Positions 1 through 8,982 of a stretch of DNA of 64,000 nucleotides are shown here, piece by piece (the first letter of the stretch is position 1; each line of letters starts with the position of its first letter). A program made the position numbers and the translations under genes. Where the stretch lies: positions 186,001-250,000 of the forward strand of contig JACJID010000010.1 of NCBI GenBank assembly GCA_014138725.1, read 5' to 3'. The notes under the pieces are model-generated. The model did not search any database. It was given only the letters and a program-made list of their open reading frames with translations, and was not told the DNA's origin. This stretch comes from Kutzneria viridogrisea. GTDB lineage: Bacteria; Actinomycetota; Actinomycetes; Mycobacteriales; Pseudonocardiaceae.

Positions 1-80
1 GACCGGCGCGGCGATGCCGCGGTGACGGTCGGCGCCCAGACTCGGTCGCGCAGGAGCACGCCGTCCCGAGGAGGACCGCC

Positions 81-353
81 ATGTCCGATCTGATCACCGC
101 CTGGCTGCGCACGGTCGTACCGGGCCTGTGGGCCTCGCTGCTCGGCGTGCTGGTGGCGCACGGGCTGCTGCCCGCCTCGCTGGTGGACCAGGCCACGGCG
201 CTGGGCGGCACGCTGACCGTGGCCGCGATCGGGCTCGCGCTGGCCGTGTGGAAGTACGTCTGGTCCACGGTGGAGCACCACCTGCCGCCGTGGCTGACCG
301 CGATCCTGTTGGGCAGCAACAAGACCCCGACCTACTCCAAAGCCACCTCCTAG
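81..353 (+). CDS. Small two-helix membrane protein, holin-like (hypothetical)
   Basis: This 90-residue protein has two hydrophobic stretches (about residues 13-32 and 40-58) and a polar tail ending LLGSNKTPTYSKATS. A GAGGAGGA ribosome-binding site lies five bases before the ATG. Size and layout resemble actinophage holins and similar short membrane proteins placed after cell-wall hydrolase genes, but the upstream gene is outside the window, so this is only a suggestion. No family signature is visible. Its TAG stop and the TAG stop of the convergent lipoprotein gene share one CTAG. Confidence 0.6.
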   Translation: MSDLITAWLRTVVPGLWASLLGVLVAHGLLPASLVDQATALGGTLTVAAIGLALAVWKYVWSTVEHHLPPWLTAILLGSNKTPTYSKATS

Positions 354-1789
354 GCCACCGACACACCCGCGAGGCCGATGCCGCCGAACGGCGTCGCCGC
401 CACGTCGTGCAGCCGCTCCGACCACACCGCGTGACCGTGCGCTGTCCACAGTGGAACAGCGGGCAGGTCGCGGACCAGTTGCGCCTCGACCACCCGGCAG
501 GCCCGGCCCAGTTCCTCCGGGGAACCGGCGCCGTCGGCCGCGGCGAGCAGGTCGGCGAAGCCCTCGTCGGCGTAGCCGGTGGCCTTGGCGATCGCCGCGA
601 ACAACTCGTGCGGGCTCGGGCTCGCCAGCGACACGGTCAGCGCGAAGGGCCCGTCCGCGTCGGCGATCGTGACCGGCACACCCAGCACCCCGTGCACCTG
701 CTCGCCCATCGGCTTGGCCCACACCTGGTCGCCAGCGGCCACGCGAACCGTTGCGGCACCGGTGAACCCGGACTGGCTCACCAGCGCCTTGGCCGCCGCA
801 CCATCGAAGACGCAGGCCCGGCAGGCATCCCCGGCCGGGCCGGGCGAGTCGGCGGGCGGCAGCACCCCGCGCGCCGGGTCGACCTGGCTGCCCAGCGGGC
901 CGGCCGCCAGCTTCGCGCGGTCCACCGCCAGCGCGAACCCGTGCCGCACCGTCGGGTCCTCGAAGCGCTTGTCCGCCACCGGGAACGCCAGGTACGTCGC
1001 CTCCGGCAGCGCCCACATCGCGTGCCGGTCCGGGAAGTCGGTGTGCATCGCCCCGTGGCGGTCGCCGGGGACCTCGGTGGCCAGGTCCAGTTCGCCCGCC
1101 TTGACCTGATCGTACTGTGCGGACGGGTCGCCGACGCGCAGGTCCACCTCGTGTGCCTTGCCGGGCACGTCGGCCACCCGCACCAGCGTGCCGCCCTGCC
1201 CTGGCCGCCAGGGTGCCGTGAGCCGGAACGGCCCGTTGCCCACCGGCTGGCGCGCGAACCCCGCCCAGTCGTGCGAGGTCAGCACGGACGCGGGCAGCGG
1301 TACCAGTCCCGGCGCCGACAGCACGGCGGGCACCTGGCCGAACGGCCGCTCCAGGGTGAGCGCGATCGTGGTGTCGTCGGGCGCGGTGATCTCCTTGGCG
1401 CGCAACGTGTCCGCCAGCAGGCCGGCGGTGGCCCAGTGGCTGGCGGAGATCGCCTGCCAGGTGTCCACATAGGACTTCGCAGTGACCGGCGTGCCGTCGT
1501 GGAACCGCCCACCGGGACGCAGCCGCACCACCCAGTGCACCTGGTCGGTGCTGGTGATCGACTCCGCGGACCGGGGCGTGAGCTTGCCGCTGGCGGGGTC
1601 GTAGTCGGCCAGCGGGGTCCACAGCGCCGAGGTGACCAGCCGACCGGCCTGGTCGCGAACCTCGGCGGGCAGCAGGGTGGCCGGTTCGCGCAGACCCGCG
1701 GTGAGCACCCCGGGCTGGGACGCGGCGGAGGTGCAGCCGCTGAGCAGGAGCAGGGCGAGGACCGGAGCGGCGAGGACGCGCAGACGCAT
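350..1789 (-). CDS. Peptide/oligopeptide ABC transporter substrate-binding lipoprotein (SBP_bac_5 family)
   Basis: This is a 479-residue extracytoplasmic solute receptor. It begins with a lipoprotein signal peptide whose lipobox LLSGC puts the lipidated Cys at residue 19; this fixes the ATG at 1789 rather than an upstream start. The mature part has the family 5 layout: an N-terminal section naming the loaded state (DYDPASGKLTPRSAESI), a central section around RFHDGTPVTAKSYVDTW, which matches the family signature closely, and a C-terminal lobe ending PAVPLWTAHGHAVWSE. Such proteins deliver peptides or nickel complexes to a Dpp/Opp permease; no permease or ATPase gene is adjacent, so this is an orphan receptor here. 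The specific ligand cannot be read from the sequence. Confidence 0.88.
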   Translation of the reverse strand: MRLRVLAAPVLALLLLSGCTSAASQPGVLTAGLREPATLLPAEVRDQAGRLVTSALWTPLADYDPASGKLTPRSAESITSTDQVHWVVRLRPGGRFHDGTPVTAKSYVDTWQAISASHWATAGLLADTLRAKEITAPDDTTIALTLERPFGQVPAVLSAPGLVPLPASVLTSHDWAGFARQPVGNGPFRLTAPWRPGQGGTLVRVADVPGKAHEVDLRVGDPSAQYDQVKAGELDLATEVPGDRHGAMHTDFPDRHAMWALPEATYLAFPVADKRFEDPTVRHGFALAVDRAKLAAGPLGSQVDPARGVLPPADSPGPAGDACRACVFDGAAAKALVSQSGFTGAATVRVAAGDQVWAKPMGEQVHGVLGVPVTIADADGPFALTVSLASPSPHELFAAIAKATGYADEGFADLLAAADGAGSPEELGRACRVVEAQLVRDLPAVPLWTAHGHAVWSERLHDVAATPFGGIGLAGVSVA

Positions 1790-1883
1790 GGAACTGTCAT
1801 AGCAGCAACAGCATCCGACGAAAGCAGGTTGTAGGCGGCTGACTACCGATCGTAGAGTGCGGACGTCTCTCAGGGAGGTCCGT

Positions 1884-3182
1884 GTGCGCAGCCGACTGCT
1901 CCGATCCTGCCTCGTGATGGGCACCGCTGCCGTCACGCTGCTGGCGACCGCGCTCCCCGCCGCCGCATGCGGTGCGGACGACAAACCCGCCGACAGCGCC
2001 CCGCACCTGACCGGGACGCCGGGGGCGGTGCGGGGCGTCAAGACCGTGGGCAGCGTGCCCGACGCGCAGGGCGCCATCTCACTGAACTTCCTGCGCTACG
2101 GCGGCCGCGAGGTCATGGTCGTCTCCGGCGACTTCGGGCTGCGCGTCTACGACCTGGCCAAGCCCACCGCGCCCAAGCTGATCGGCCAGTGGAAGATGCC
2201 CGGGCTGTGGGAGACCGAGAACACCGAGGTCGACGCGCGGCGCAAGCTGGTGTTCCTGGCCCGTGACCCGCGTGCCTTCAAGGGCAACACCCACACCGGC
2301 GAGTCCGGGGTCTACGTGGTCAGCCTGGCCCAGCCGGACAAGCCGGAACTGCTGAGCTACACCCAGATGCCCGCGGGCCACACCACCAGCTGCGTCAACG
2401 ACTGCCAGTACCTGTGGACCGGCGGCCCCGCCAAGGCCGACAACCAGCCCGCGGACTGGGGTGGGCGGCCCATCTGGGTCACCGACGTGCGCGACCCGCG
2501 CCACCCCGTGCTGTCCCCCGAGCCGATCGAACTGGCCCGCAACGACGGGCAGACCGACTACGCGCACGACGTGCAGGTGGACGAGGACGGGGTCGCCTGG
2601 GTCTCCGGCCGGGGCGGGGTCCGCGGCTACTGGACCGAGGGCTGGCACCACGATCCCGTGCAGAACGTGGACCGCGAGGCCACCGCGCTCAAGCCCGTGC
2701 CCTACGCCGGTGGCGGCATCGCCGAGACCGCGGCGCCGTCCAGGTTCATGCACAACAGCCTCCACGACGGCGACCTGCTCTACGCCACCGAGGAGAACTT
2801 CGTGGACGGCTGCGCGGGCGACGGGGTGCTGACCATCTCCTCGCTCAAGGGCTCCTACCACGGCGAGGGCTGGCGCTCCACGCCCGACAAGCCGTTCCGG
2901 CTGCGCGCCCTCGGAACCTGGGGCGTGGCGGGCAAGGAGGGCAGCGACCCCGCCTCCGGTGACTGCTCCGCCCACTACTTCGACATCGACGAGCACGTGC
3001 TCGTGCAGTCCTTCTACGCCCAGGGCACGCGGTTCCTCGACGTCAGCGACCCCACCAACCCCCGGCAGATCGCCTACTTCCGGCCCGCCGACGCCAGCTC
3101 CTGGGCCCCGTACTGGCACCACGGCTACGTGTACGTGGCCGACCACACGCGCGGGGTGGACATCCTCAAGCTGACGGTCTGA
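1884..3182 (+). CDS. Secreted LVIVD-repeat beta-propeller protein
   Basis: This 432-residue exported protein has an N-terminal signal peptide (hydrophobic stretch about residues 9-26, then AAACG). It carries repeats of the LVIVD type, seen as LRVYDLAKPTAPKLIGQW, VYVVSLAQPDKPELLSYT, IWVTDVRDPRHPVLS and RFLDVSDPTNPRQIAYF; each is a blade of a predicted beta-propeller. The GTG at 1884 is preferred over the GTG at 1857 because AGGGAGG lies five bases before it. It is divergent from the solute-binding lipoprotein, with only about 95 bases for both promoters. LVIVD proteins are surface or secreted proteins of mostly unknown role. The last 27 bases of coding sequence before the stop reappear 618 bp downstream. 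Confidence 0.8.
   Translation: MRSRLLRSCLVMGTAAVTLLATALPAAACGADDKPADSAPHLTGTPGAVRGVKTVGSVPDAQGAISLNFLRYGGREVMVVSGDFGLRVYDLAKPTAPKLIGQWKMPGLWETENTEVDARRKLVFLARDPRAFKGNTHTGESGVYVVSLAQPDKPELLSYTQMPAGHTTSCVNDCQYLWTGGPAKADNQPADWGGRPIWVTDVRDPRHPVLSPEPIELARNDGQTDYAHDVQVDEDGVAWVSGRGGVRGYWTEGWHHDPVQNVDREATALKPVPYAGGGIAETAAPSRFMHNSLHDGDLLYATEENFVDGCAGDGVLTISSLKGSYHGEGWRSTPDKPFRLRALGTWGVAGKEGSDPASGDCSAHYFDIDEHVLVQSFYAQGTRFLDVSDPTNPRQIAYFRPADASSWAPYWHHGYVYVADHTRGVDILKLTV
3153..3179 (+). repeat. 27-bp direct repeat, copy 1 (inside LVIVD gene 3' end)
   Basis: This encodes the last residues of the LVIVD protein (GVDILKLTV). The identical 27 bases recur at 3771-3797 just before the KAP NTPase gene. Confidence 0.95.
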
Positions 3183-3265
3183 GCGTTCCCTGTCCAGGTG
3201 GTTCCGCTCACCCGTTGGAGGCTTTCCGGCTGACTGAGCTGGGTGTGGCGCGGTTGACTCCCGGC

Positions 3266-3706
3266 ATGGACACCGCACCTCGGTCCCGAACGCACCGACT
3301 GCTCGCCGCCGCACTGGTCGGCTGCGCCGCACTCCTCGCCGTTCCCGGCACGGCCGCCGCCGCGCCGGTCGCCGTGCACTCACCGGCCAAGAAGCACCTG
3401 ACCATCTCGGCCAAGCCGGTCAAGGACCACGTCAAGGTACACGAGAAGACCCAGGTCAAGGGGCGCCTGGACATCAAGCCCTCGGCGCGCTCGGCCGAGG
3501 ACCTGGAACTGCTCGTCGTGCAGCGGTTGCAGGCCGGGGTGTGGATCGACCTGGGCGGCACCGAAACCCCCTGCCAGCCGAACGGGAACTTCTCCGTCGA
3601 CCTCAGCTTCGACGTCTCGGCCGAGCTCACGTTGCGGGTGTTCCACCCGGACTCCTCGCTGTACGCCGAGTCGTATTCGGACGTGTTCGCCTTCGTCGTC
3701 CTCTGA
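3266..3706 (+). CDS. Small secreted protein of unknown function
   Basis: I do not recognise the family. The 146-residue product starts with a typical Sec signal peptide (basic MDTAPRSRTHR, hydrophobic LLAAALVGCAALLAVPG, cleavage near AAAAP), followed by about 110 residues alternating short polar and hydrophobic strands (LTISAKPVKDHVKVHEKTQV, LELLVVQRLQAGVWIDLGG, LTLRVFHPDSSLYAES). This suggests a compact secreted beta-sandwich, comparable with surface-exposed Ig-like or calcium-independent adhesion domains. The gene sits between the LVIVD gene and a strong terminator, so it is probably transcribed alone or with the LVIVD gene. The ATG at 3266 is chosen because it begins the signal peptide. 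Confidence 0.65.
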   Translation: MDTAPRSRTHRLLAAALVGCAALLAVPGTAAAAPVAVHSPAKKHLTISAKPVKDHVKVHEKTQVKGRLDIKPSARSAEDLELLVVQRLQAGVWIDLGGTETPCQPNGNFSVDLSFDVSAELTLRVFHPDSSLYAESYSDVFAFVVL

Positions 3707-3718
3707 TCGGTCCGGCCA

Positions 3719-3746
3719 GGGGCGCCCACCTCGCGGTGGGCGCCCC
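3719..3746 (+). terminator. Strong GC hairpin terminator
   Basis: A perfect 12-bp inverted repeat, GGGGCGCCCACC and GGTGGGCGCCCC, is separated by a TCGC tetraloop and followed by TTCG. It lies 13 bases after the stop of the small secreted protein gene and before the KAP NTPase gene, so it should isolate the two. Confidence 0.85.
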
Positions 3747-3770
3747 TTCGCATGGGTTCACCGACCGCGT

Positions 3771-3797
3771 GGGGTGGACATCCTCAAGCTGACGGTC
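3771..3797 (+). repeat. 27-bp direct repeat, copy 2 (orphan scrap of LVIVD gene end)
   Basis: This is identical to 3153-3179, the final codons of the LVIVD gene, but has lost the stop codon and lies between the terminator at 3719-3746 and the KAP NTPase start. Immediately left of the repeat the two copies share only a few bases. It marks a duplication or insertion boundary. Confidence 0.95.
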
Positions 3798-3818
3798 GGA
3801 GCCCGTACCCTGCCCCGC

Positions 3819-6446
3819 ATGGGGATCGAGGCCAACAGCGGGTTGCGGAGACTGGGCTCGATCAGCGGGGTGAACTGCTGGATCGCCGTCAGTCGCACGC
3901 CGTGGAACCTGCCCATCGAGGCCATCGTGCTCTCGGTGGGCAGGGGCCTGGGTGATCTCGGCGCCGCCGTGGCCAACCAGTACCGGGGCGTGGACTGGGG
4001 CAGGGTGGACTACGGCCAGATCCGGCCCGATGCACCCGAGTTGCTCCCGCTGCCCGAGGTGCCGGGGCGCAGCCTGGACCTGGCGGTGCTGGCCTCGACC
4101 AAGCCCAGTCCCGGCCTGGATCCCGATGCCAGCTCGATCCAGACAGCGGCGCGGGCCAGTGTCCTCGCGGCGAGCCGGTCCCGGTCGATCGGGATCTCGT
4201 TGCTGGCGGCTGGGGCGCTGGGCTTCCCGGTGACCGAGTCGGCGCTGGCCGTGGTGACCGGGGCCGTGGACGCCCTGCACAGCGCCGAGCACAATGCGCT
4301 GGGCGACCTGGTCTTCCTGTGCGGGGAAGCGGAGGCCTCCGAGGCGGTCCGCGCCGCGTGGCGGACCGTGCCTCCTCCGGAGCTGGCTGGTGGGATCAGC
4401 ACCGACCTGGTGGACCCGAACCAAGCGCTGCCACTGTCGGAGGACCAGCTCGGAATCGCACCGTACGTGTCCATGCTCGCCTCAGTGATCACGGCGCGGG
4501 ACACGCCGCTGCCGCTGTCCATCGGGGTGTTCGGCGACTGGGGCTCGGGCAAGAGCACCTTCATGGCCATGCTGCGCGGCCAGGTGGACGCGCTGGCCGG
4601 GACCGACCCGCGCCGCTGGTGCGGGCAGGTGGTGCAGATCGGCTTCAACGCCTGGCACTACACCGACAGCAACCTGTGGGCCAGTCTCGCCGATGAGATC
4701 TTCACCCGGCTGGCCGGTCCCGGGCAGAGCCCGCAGGACCGCGCCGAGCGGCTGCGCGTGGAGCTGGCCGCCCTGCTGGACGAACGCCGGAGGCTGACCG
4801 CCGCCACCGAGCAGGCCCGCGCCACCGTGGCACGGCTGCGGGCCGAGGTGGACACCAGCCGTTCCCGTTCGGTCCGGGAACTGCTCACGGCGCTGCGCCG
4901 CTCGAAGACCGTGCGGACCGAGGTGGACCAGGTGTGGCGCCAACTGGGCGTCAGCGGGGAGGTGGAACAGGCCAGGCTGCTCGCCGAGCAGCTGCGCGGC
5001 ACGGTGGACGAGGCCGAGGCCCTGCGCCGCGTGCCGCGCACCCGCCAGGGCAAGCTCGTGCTCGCCGCCGCCGCGCTGGTGCTGGGCGGCGGCCTGATCG
5101 CCCCGCTGCTGGCCCCGGCGCTGGGGCCGTGGCTGGCGGGTCTGGGCCTGCTGGGGCTGGGCACCGGGGTCGGCGTGCTGGCCAACGCCCGCGCCGGGCT
5201 GCGCAAGTTGCTTGCCCTGTGCGAGGAACTGCGCGCTGACCTGGCCGAGTCCGCGCCCCTGCGCGAGGCCGAGGCCGAACAGCAGGTGGCACAGGCCCAG
5301 CTGGCCCAGGTACTGGAGCAGGTCGGGGAGCTGGGCAGGCAGCTTGCCCAGCTGGAACCAGGGCAGCGGGTGTACTCCTTCCTGGCGGAGCGGGCCGCCA
5401 GCCCCGACTACTCCGGCAAGCTGGGGCTGATCTCCACCATCCGCAAGGACTTCGGGCAGCTGGTGGAGCTGATGCGGCGCTGGCGCACGGAGCTGGACCC
5501 CGGGGTCAAGCCCATCGACCGCGTGGTGCTCTACATCGACGACCTGGACCGGTGCGGGCCCAAGCAGGTGGTGGAGGTCCTGCAAGCGGTGCACCTGCTG
5601 CTGGCCTTCGACCTGTTCGTGGTGGTGGTCGGGGTGAACCCGCGCTGGCTGCTGCACTCGCTGGGCAGGCACTACGAGGAGATCATCGCTGAGCACGGGA
5701 TCAGTCCCGAGGACTACCTGGAGAAGATCCTCAACATCCCGTTCGTGCTGTCCCGGATGCCCCGGGGCGGCCTCGGGCAGCTGCTGCGCGCGCTGGCCCG
5801 CCCCGTCGACCCGGCGCCCGTGACGCGAACCCCGTTGCCGGCACAGCGGTCCAGCTCAGGGGTGATCGCCATCGAACCCGGCTCCGAGCTGGACACCGAG
5901 CAGCAGCGGCCCGCGCCCGCCCGGCACGCCCCACGCTCGCTGACCGAACCGGAACTGGACCTGCTGGCGGCGCTGGAGCCGCTGATCGCCACCCCGCGTG
6001 CGGCCAAACGACTGTTCAACCTGTACCGGATGATCCGTGCCACCCGGGACCTCTCCAGCAGTTCCCGGTTCCTGGGCGAGGACGAGTCGCCCGGGGAGTA
6101 CCAGCCGGTGGCCCTGCTGCTGGGCCTGCTCACGGCCGACCCGCACCTGTTCGGACCCGTGGTCGAGGCGGCACCAGGTGAGCGGGCCGGGGGGCTGGCG
6201 CACCGGTCCCGTACCGAACTCTGGTCGCGGTTCGTCGCCGACATGGCACCCCGCGAGACCGAACTGGGCTGGGGCAACGGGATCCTGGGCCCGATCACTG
6301 AACGGGACCTGGGCCGGTGGCGGTGCCTGCACCAGGGCATCGCCAGCGCCTCGGAGTCCGCCGACGACCTGGAGCTGCGGTACTTCCAGGTCTGGGTGCC
6401 CCCGATCCGGCGCTTCTCCTACGCACTGGGCTCCTCGGCGGCCTGA
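3819..6446 (+). CDS. KAP-family P-loop NTPase with N-terminal macro-like domain
   Basis: This 875-residue protein is predicted to be a membrane-linked signalling NTPase. Walker A GDWGSGKST is at residues 239-247 and the Walker B region VVLYIDDLDRCGP has its acidic pair at about 574-575. Between them are a coiled-coil region and a hydrophobic hairpin (about residues 414-450), the membrane insertion that defines the KAP group (PifA, Kidins220). Residues 1-185 look like a macro domain: an early IEAIVLSVGRGLGDLGAAVA segment and a later SIGISLLAAGALGFPVTESA segment, comparable with the macro ligand loop usually written GTGxxGFP. The ATG at 3819 is chosen because the longer reading frame would start in the duplicated LVIVD scrap. 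There is no Shine-Dalgarno; TACCCT ends exactly seven bases before the ATG, which fits a leaderless message. Relatives include phage-exclusion proteins, so a defence role is plausible but unproven. Confidence 0.8.
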   Translation: MGIEANSGLRRLGSISGVNCWIAVSRTPWNLPIEAIVLSVGRGLGDLGAAVANQYRGVDWGRVDYGQIRPDAPELLPLPEVPGRSLDLAVLASTKPSPGLDPDASSIQTAARASVLAASRSRSIGISLLAAGALGFPVTESALAVVTGAVDALHSAEHNALGDLVFLCGEAEASEAVRAAWRTVPPPELAGGISTDLVDPNQALPLSEDQLGIAPYVSMLASVITARDTPLPLSIGVFGDWGSGKSTFMAMLRGQVDALAGTDPRRWCGQVVQIGFNAWHYTDSNLWASLADEIFTRLAGPGQSPQDRAERLRVELAALLDERRRLTAATEQARATVARLRAEVDTSRSRSVRELLTALRRSKTVRTEVDQVWRQLGVSGEVEQARLLAEQLRGTVDEAEALRRVPRTRQGKLVLAAAALVLGGGLIAPLLAPALGPWLAGLGLLGLGTGVGVLANARAGLRKLLALCEELRADLAESAPLREAEAEQQVAQAQLAQVLEQVGELGRQLAQLEPGQRVYSFLAERAASPDYSGKLGLISTIRKDFGQLVELMRRWRTELDPGVKPIDRVVLYIDDLDRCGPKQVVEVLQAVHLLLAFDLFVVVVGVNPRWLLHSLGRHYEEIIAEHGISPEDYLEKILNIPFVLSRMPRGGLGQLLRALARPVDPAPVTRTPLPAQRSSSGVIAIEPGSELDTEQQRPAPARHAPRSLTEPELDLLAALEPLIATPRAAKRLFNLYRMIRATRDLSSSSRFLGEDESPGEYQPVALLLGLLTADPHLFGPVVEAAPGERAGGLAHRSRTELWSRFVADMAPRETELGWGNGILGPITERDLGRWRCLHQGIASASESADDLELRYFQVWVPPIRRFSYALGSSAA

Positions 6447-6568
6447 GCTGCCCCTTCACACCGGTTCGCCAGCTGTTCGTCCCGCCTTCAACCCGAACGG
6501 CTGCCGGGGCGGCGCTCGCCCTGGTACACCTCACGGCCGGGAGTTCGCCTGCCGCTGGGAGGAATTCG

Positions 6569-8917
6569 ATGCTGTTACGCAGATCCGCCGGTGTCGCCGC
6601 CGCCGCGGTCGTTGCCGGGGCACTGCTGGTACCGACCGGCGGGGCCGCGCTCGCGGTGTCGCCGGACGTGGTGATCAGCCAGGTCTACGGGGGTGGCGGC
6701 AACTCGGGTGCGCCGTACACCAACGACTTCGTGGAGCTGTACAACCGGGGCACCAGCAGCGTCTCGCTGGCGGGCTGGACGGTGCAGTACGCCTCGGCGG
6801 GCGGCTCGTCCTGGTCGCGGACCAACCTGACCGGCAGCATCGCGCCGGGCCGGTACTACCTGGTGCAGGAGGGTGCGGGCGCGGGCAGCGGCACGGCCCT
6901 GCCCACCCCGGACGCCACGGGCACGATCGCGATGAGCGCGACGGCGGCGAAGGTCGCGCTGGTGACCAACGGCACCGCGCTGACCTGCTCCACGGGCTGC
7001 GCCACGGCCGCTGGGGTGCGGGACTTCGTGGGCTACGGGTCCAGCGCCAGCTCCGCCGAGGGCTCGCCGACGGGGACGCTGTCCAACACCACCGCGGCCG
7101 TGCGCAACGGCGGCGGGGCCACCGACACCGACAACAACGCCGCCGACTTCTCGGTGACCGCGCCGACCCCGCGCAACTCCGCCTCCGGCGGGGGTGGCGG
7201 CGGCACGCGCATCCACGACATCCAGGGCGCCAGCCACCTCTCACCGCGCAACGGGCAGCAGGTCAGCGCGGTACCCGGCGTGGTGACGGCCACCAGCGGC
7301 ACCGGGTTCTGGTTCCAGGACCCGCAGCCCGACAGCGACCCGGCCACCAGCGAGGGCCTGTTCGTCTACACCGCCAGCGCGCCCACCGTGGCCGTGGCCG
7401 ACTCGGTCACCGTCAGCGGCACGGTCAGCGAGTACCGGCCGGGTGGCAGCGGGGGCAGCACCAACCTGACCACCACCGAGATCACCGCGCCGACGATCAC
7501 CACCGTGGCGCACAACGTCGCACTGCCCGCGCCGACACTGGTCGGGTCCGGTGGCCGGGTGCCGCCCGCGACGGTCATTGAGGACGGCACCACCGGTGAC
7601 GTGGAAACCAGCGGCACCTTCGACGTCACCGCGCACGGCATCGACTTCTGGGAGTCCCTGGAGGGCATGCGCGTCGAACTGGACAACGCGGCCGTGGTCG
7701 GCCCGCGCAGCAAGTACGGTGACATCCCGGCGGTCCCCGCGGGCAGCACCACCCGCACCGCCCGGGGCGGGATCGTGCTCCAGGCCAGCGACACCAACCC
7801 CGAGCGGGTGCTGGTGGCCAACGCGCTGGCGCAGACCCCGGTGGTCAACGTGGGCGACACGCTGACCGGTGCGACGGTGGGCGTGCTCGACTACTCGTTC
7901 GGCAACTACAAGCTGGAGGTCACCGCCAGCCCGACCGCGGCCAGCGGGGGCATCGCTCCGGAGGTCACCGCCGCGCCGGGTGCGGGGCAGCTGGCCACCG
8001 CCACGTTCAACGTGGAGAACCTCAACCCGACCAACCCGCAGTCCAAGTTCGACGGGCTGGCCGCGCAGATCGTGACGAACCTGCGCTCCCCCGATCTCGT
8101 CGCGCTGGAGGAGATCCAGGACAACAACGGGGCCACCGACGACGGCACGGTCGCCTGCGACCAGACGATGAGCAAGCTGATCAGCGCGATCAGCGCCGCG
8201 GGCGGCCCCGCCTACAGCTACCGGCAGATCAACCCGACCGACGACGCCGACGGCGGTGAGCCGGGCGGCAACATCCGGCAGGTCTTCCTGTTCCGCACCG
8301 ACCGCGGGCTGGCGTTCGTGGACCGGGCCGGTGGCACCGCAACCACCGCCAACTCCGTGGTCAACACCGGCGGGGTGCCCTCGCTGCGCTACTCCCCCGG
8401 CCGCATCGACCCCGGCAACTCGGCCTGGAACTCCAGCCGCAAGCCGCTGGCCGGTGAGTTCACCTTCGGTGGCAGGACGGTCTTCGTGATCGCCAACCAC
8501 TTCAACTCCAAGGGCGGGGACCAGCCGCTGTTCGGCCACTTCCAGCCGCCCAGCCGCCCCTCGGAGACCCAGCGGCACAACCAGGCCACCGCGGTGAAGT
8601 CCTTCGTGGACCAGATCCTGGCCGTGGACGCCAACGCGGGTGTGGTCGTGCTCGGCGACCTCAACGACTTCGACTACTCCCAGACCACCGACATCCTCAC
8701 CGCGGGCGGCTCGCTCACCGACCTGCCGCGCACCCTGGGTGTCGCCGAGCGGTACACCTACGTCTACGAGGGCAACTCCCAGGTGCTCGACCACATCCTG
8801 CTCTCGCCCGGCCTGTCAGCCAAGGCGTACAGCTACGACGTGGTGCACGTGAACTCCGAGTTCGCCAACCAGCTCAGCGACCACGACCCGCAGATCGTCC
8901 GGATCCCGCTGCCCTGA
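6569..8917 (+). CDS. Secreted extracellular nuclease (lamin-tail domain plus EEP nuclease, ExeM/NucH type)
   Basis: This 782-residue exported nuclease starts at the ATG after a GGGAGGA ribosome-binding site. Order of parts: signal peptide (residues 1-32); lamin-tail domain beginning VISQVYGGGGNSG and containing NDFVELYNRG; a central OB-fold-like stretch; and a C-terminal endonuclease/exonuclease/phosphatase domain. Catalytic motifs of the last are visible: ATFNVENLNP, LVALEEIQDN, IANHFNSKGGD, VVVLGDLNDF, and the closing QLSDHDPQIV with the Asp-His pair. Homologues degrade extracellular DNA and contribute to nutrient recovery and biofilm turnover. It stands alone; the palindrome at 8932-8982 probably ends its transcript. 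Confidence 0.93.
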   Translation: MLLRRSAGVAAAAVVAGALLVPTGGAALAVSPDVVISQVYGGGGNSGAPYTNDFVELYNRGTSSVSLAGWTVQYASAGGSSWSRTNLTGSIAPGRYYLVQEGAGAGSGTALPTPDATGTIAMSATAAKVALVTNGTALTCSTGCATAAGVRDFVGYGSSASSAEGSPTGTLSNTTAAVRNGGGATDTDNNAADFSVTAPTPRNSASGGGGGGTRIHDIQGASHLSPRNGQQVSAVPGVVTATSGTGFWFQDPQPDSDPATSEGLFVYTASAPTVAVADSVTVSGTVSEYRPGGSGGSTNLTTTEITAPTITTVAHNVALPAPTLVGSGGRVPPATVIEDGTTGDVETSGTFDVTAHGIDFWESLEGMRVELDNAAVVGPRSKYGDIPAVPAGSTTRTARGGIVLQASDTNPERVLVANALAQTPVVNVGDTLTGATVGVLDYSFGNYKLEVTASPTAASGGIAPEVTAAPGAGQLATATFNVENLNPTNPQSKFDGLAAQIVTNLRSPDLVALEEIQDNNGATDDGTVACDQTMSKLISAISAAGGPAYSYRQINPTDDADGGEPGGNIRQVFLFRTDRGLAFVDRAGGTATTANSVVNTGGVPSLRYSPGRIDPGNSAWNSSRKPLAGEFTFGGRTVFVIANHFNSKGGDQPLFGHFQPPSRPSETQRHNQATAVKSFVDQILAVDANAGVVVLGDLNDFDYSQTTDILTAGGSLTDLPRTLGVAERYTYVYEGNSQVLDHILLSPGLSAKAYSYDVVHVNSEFANQLSDHDPQIVRIPLP

Positions 8918-8931
8918 CCCACCACCCCATG

Positions 8932-8982
8932 TCATGAAAGTGCCGTTCCTCGCGTTCAGTGCAAGGAACGGCACTTTCATGA
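8932..8982. repeat. Dispersed 22-bp-stem palindrome, copy 1
   Basis: The left arm begins TCATGAAAGTGCCGTTCCT and the right arm is its reverse complement with a single G-U-type mismatch; the loop is 7 bases (8954-8960). It follows the nuclease stop by 14 bases. A near-identical element with a perfect stem lies at 13891-13941. The symmetrical A and T runs at the stem base allow termination in both directions. Confidence 0.92.

Noticed and set aside
128-1834. Long plus-strand frame opposite the solute-binding lipoprotein
   Set aside because: Arg/Gly/Pro-rich shadow of a clear lipoprotein gene; no ribosome site or domain.
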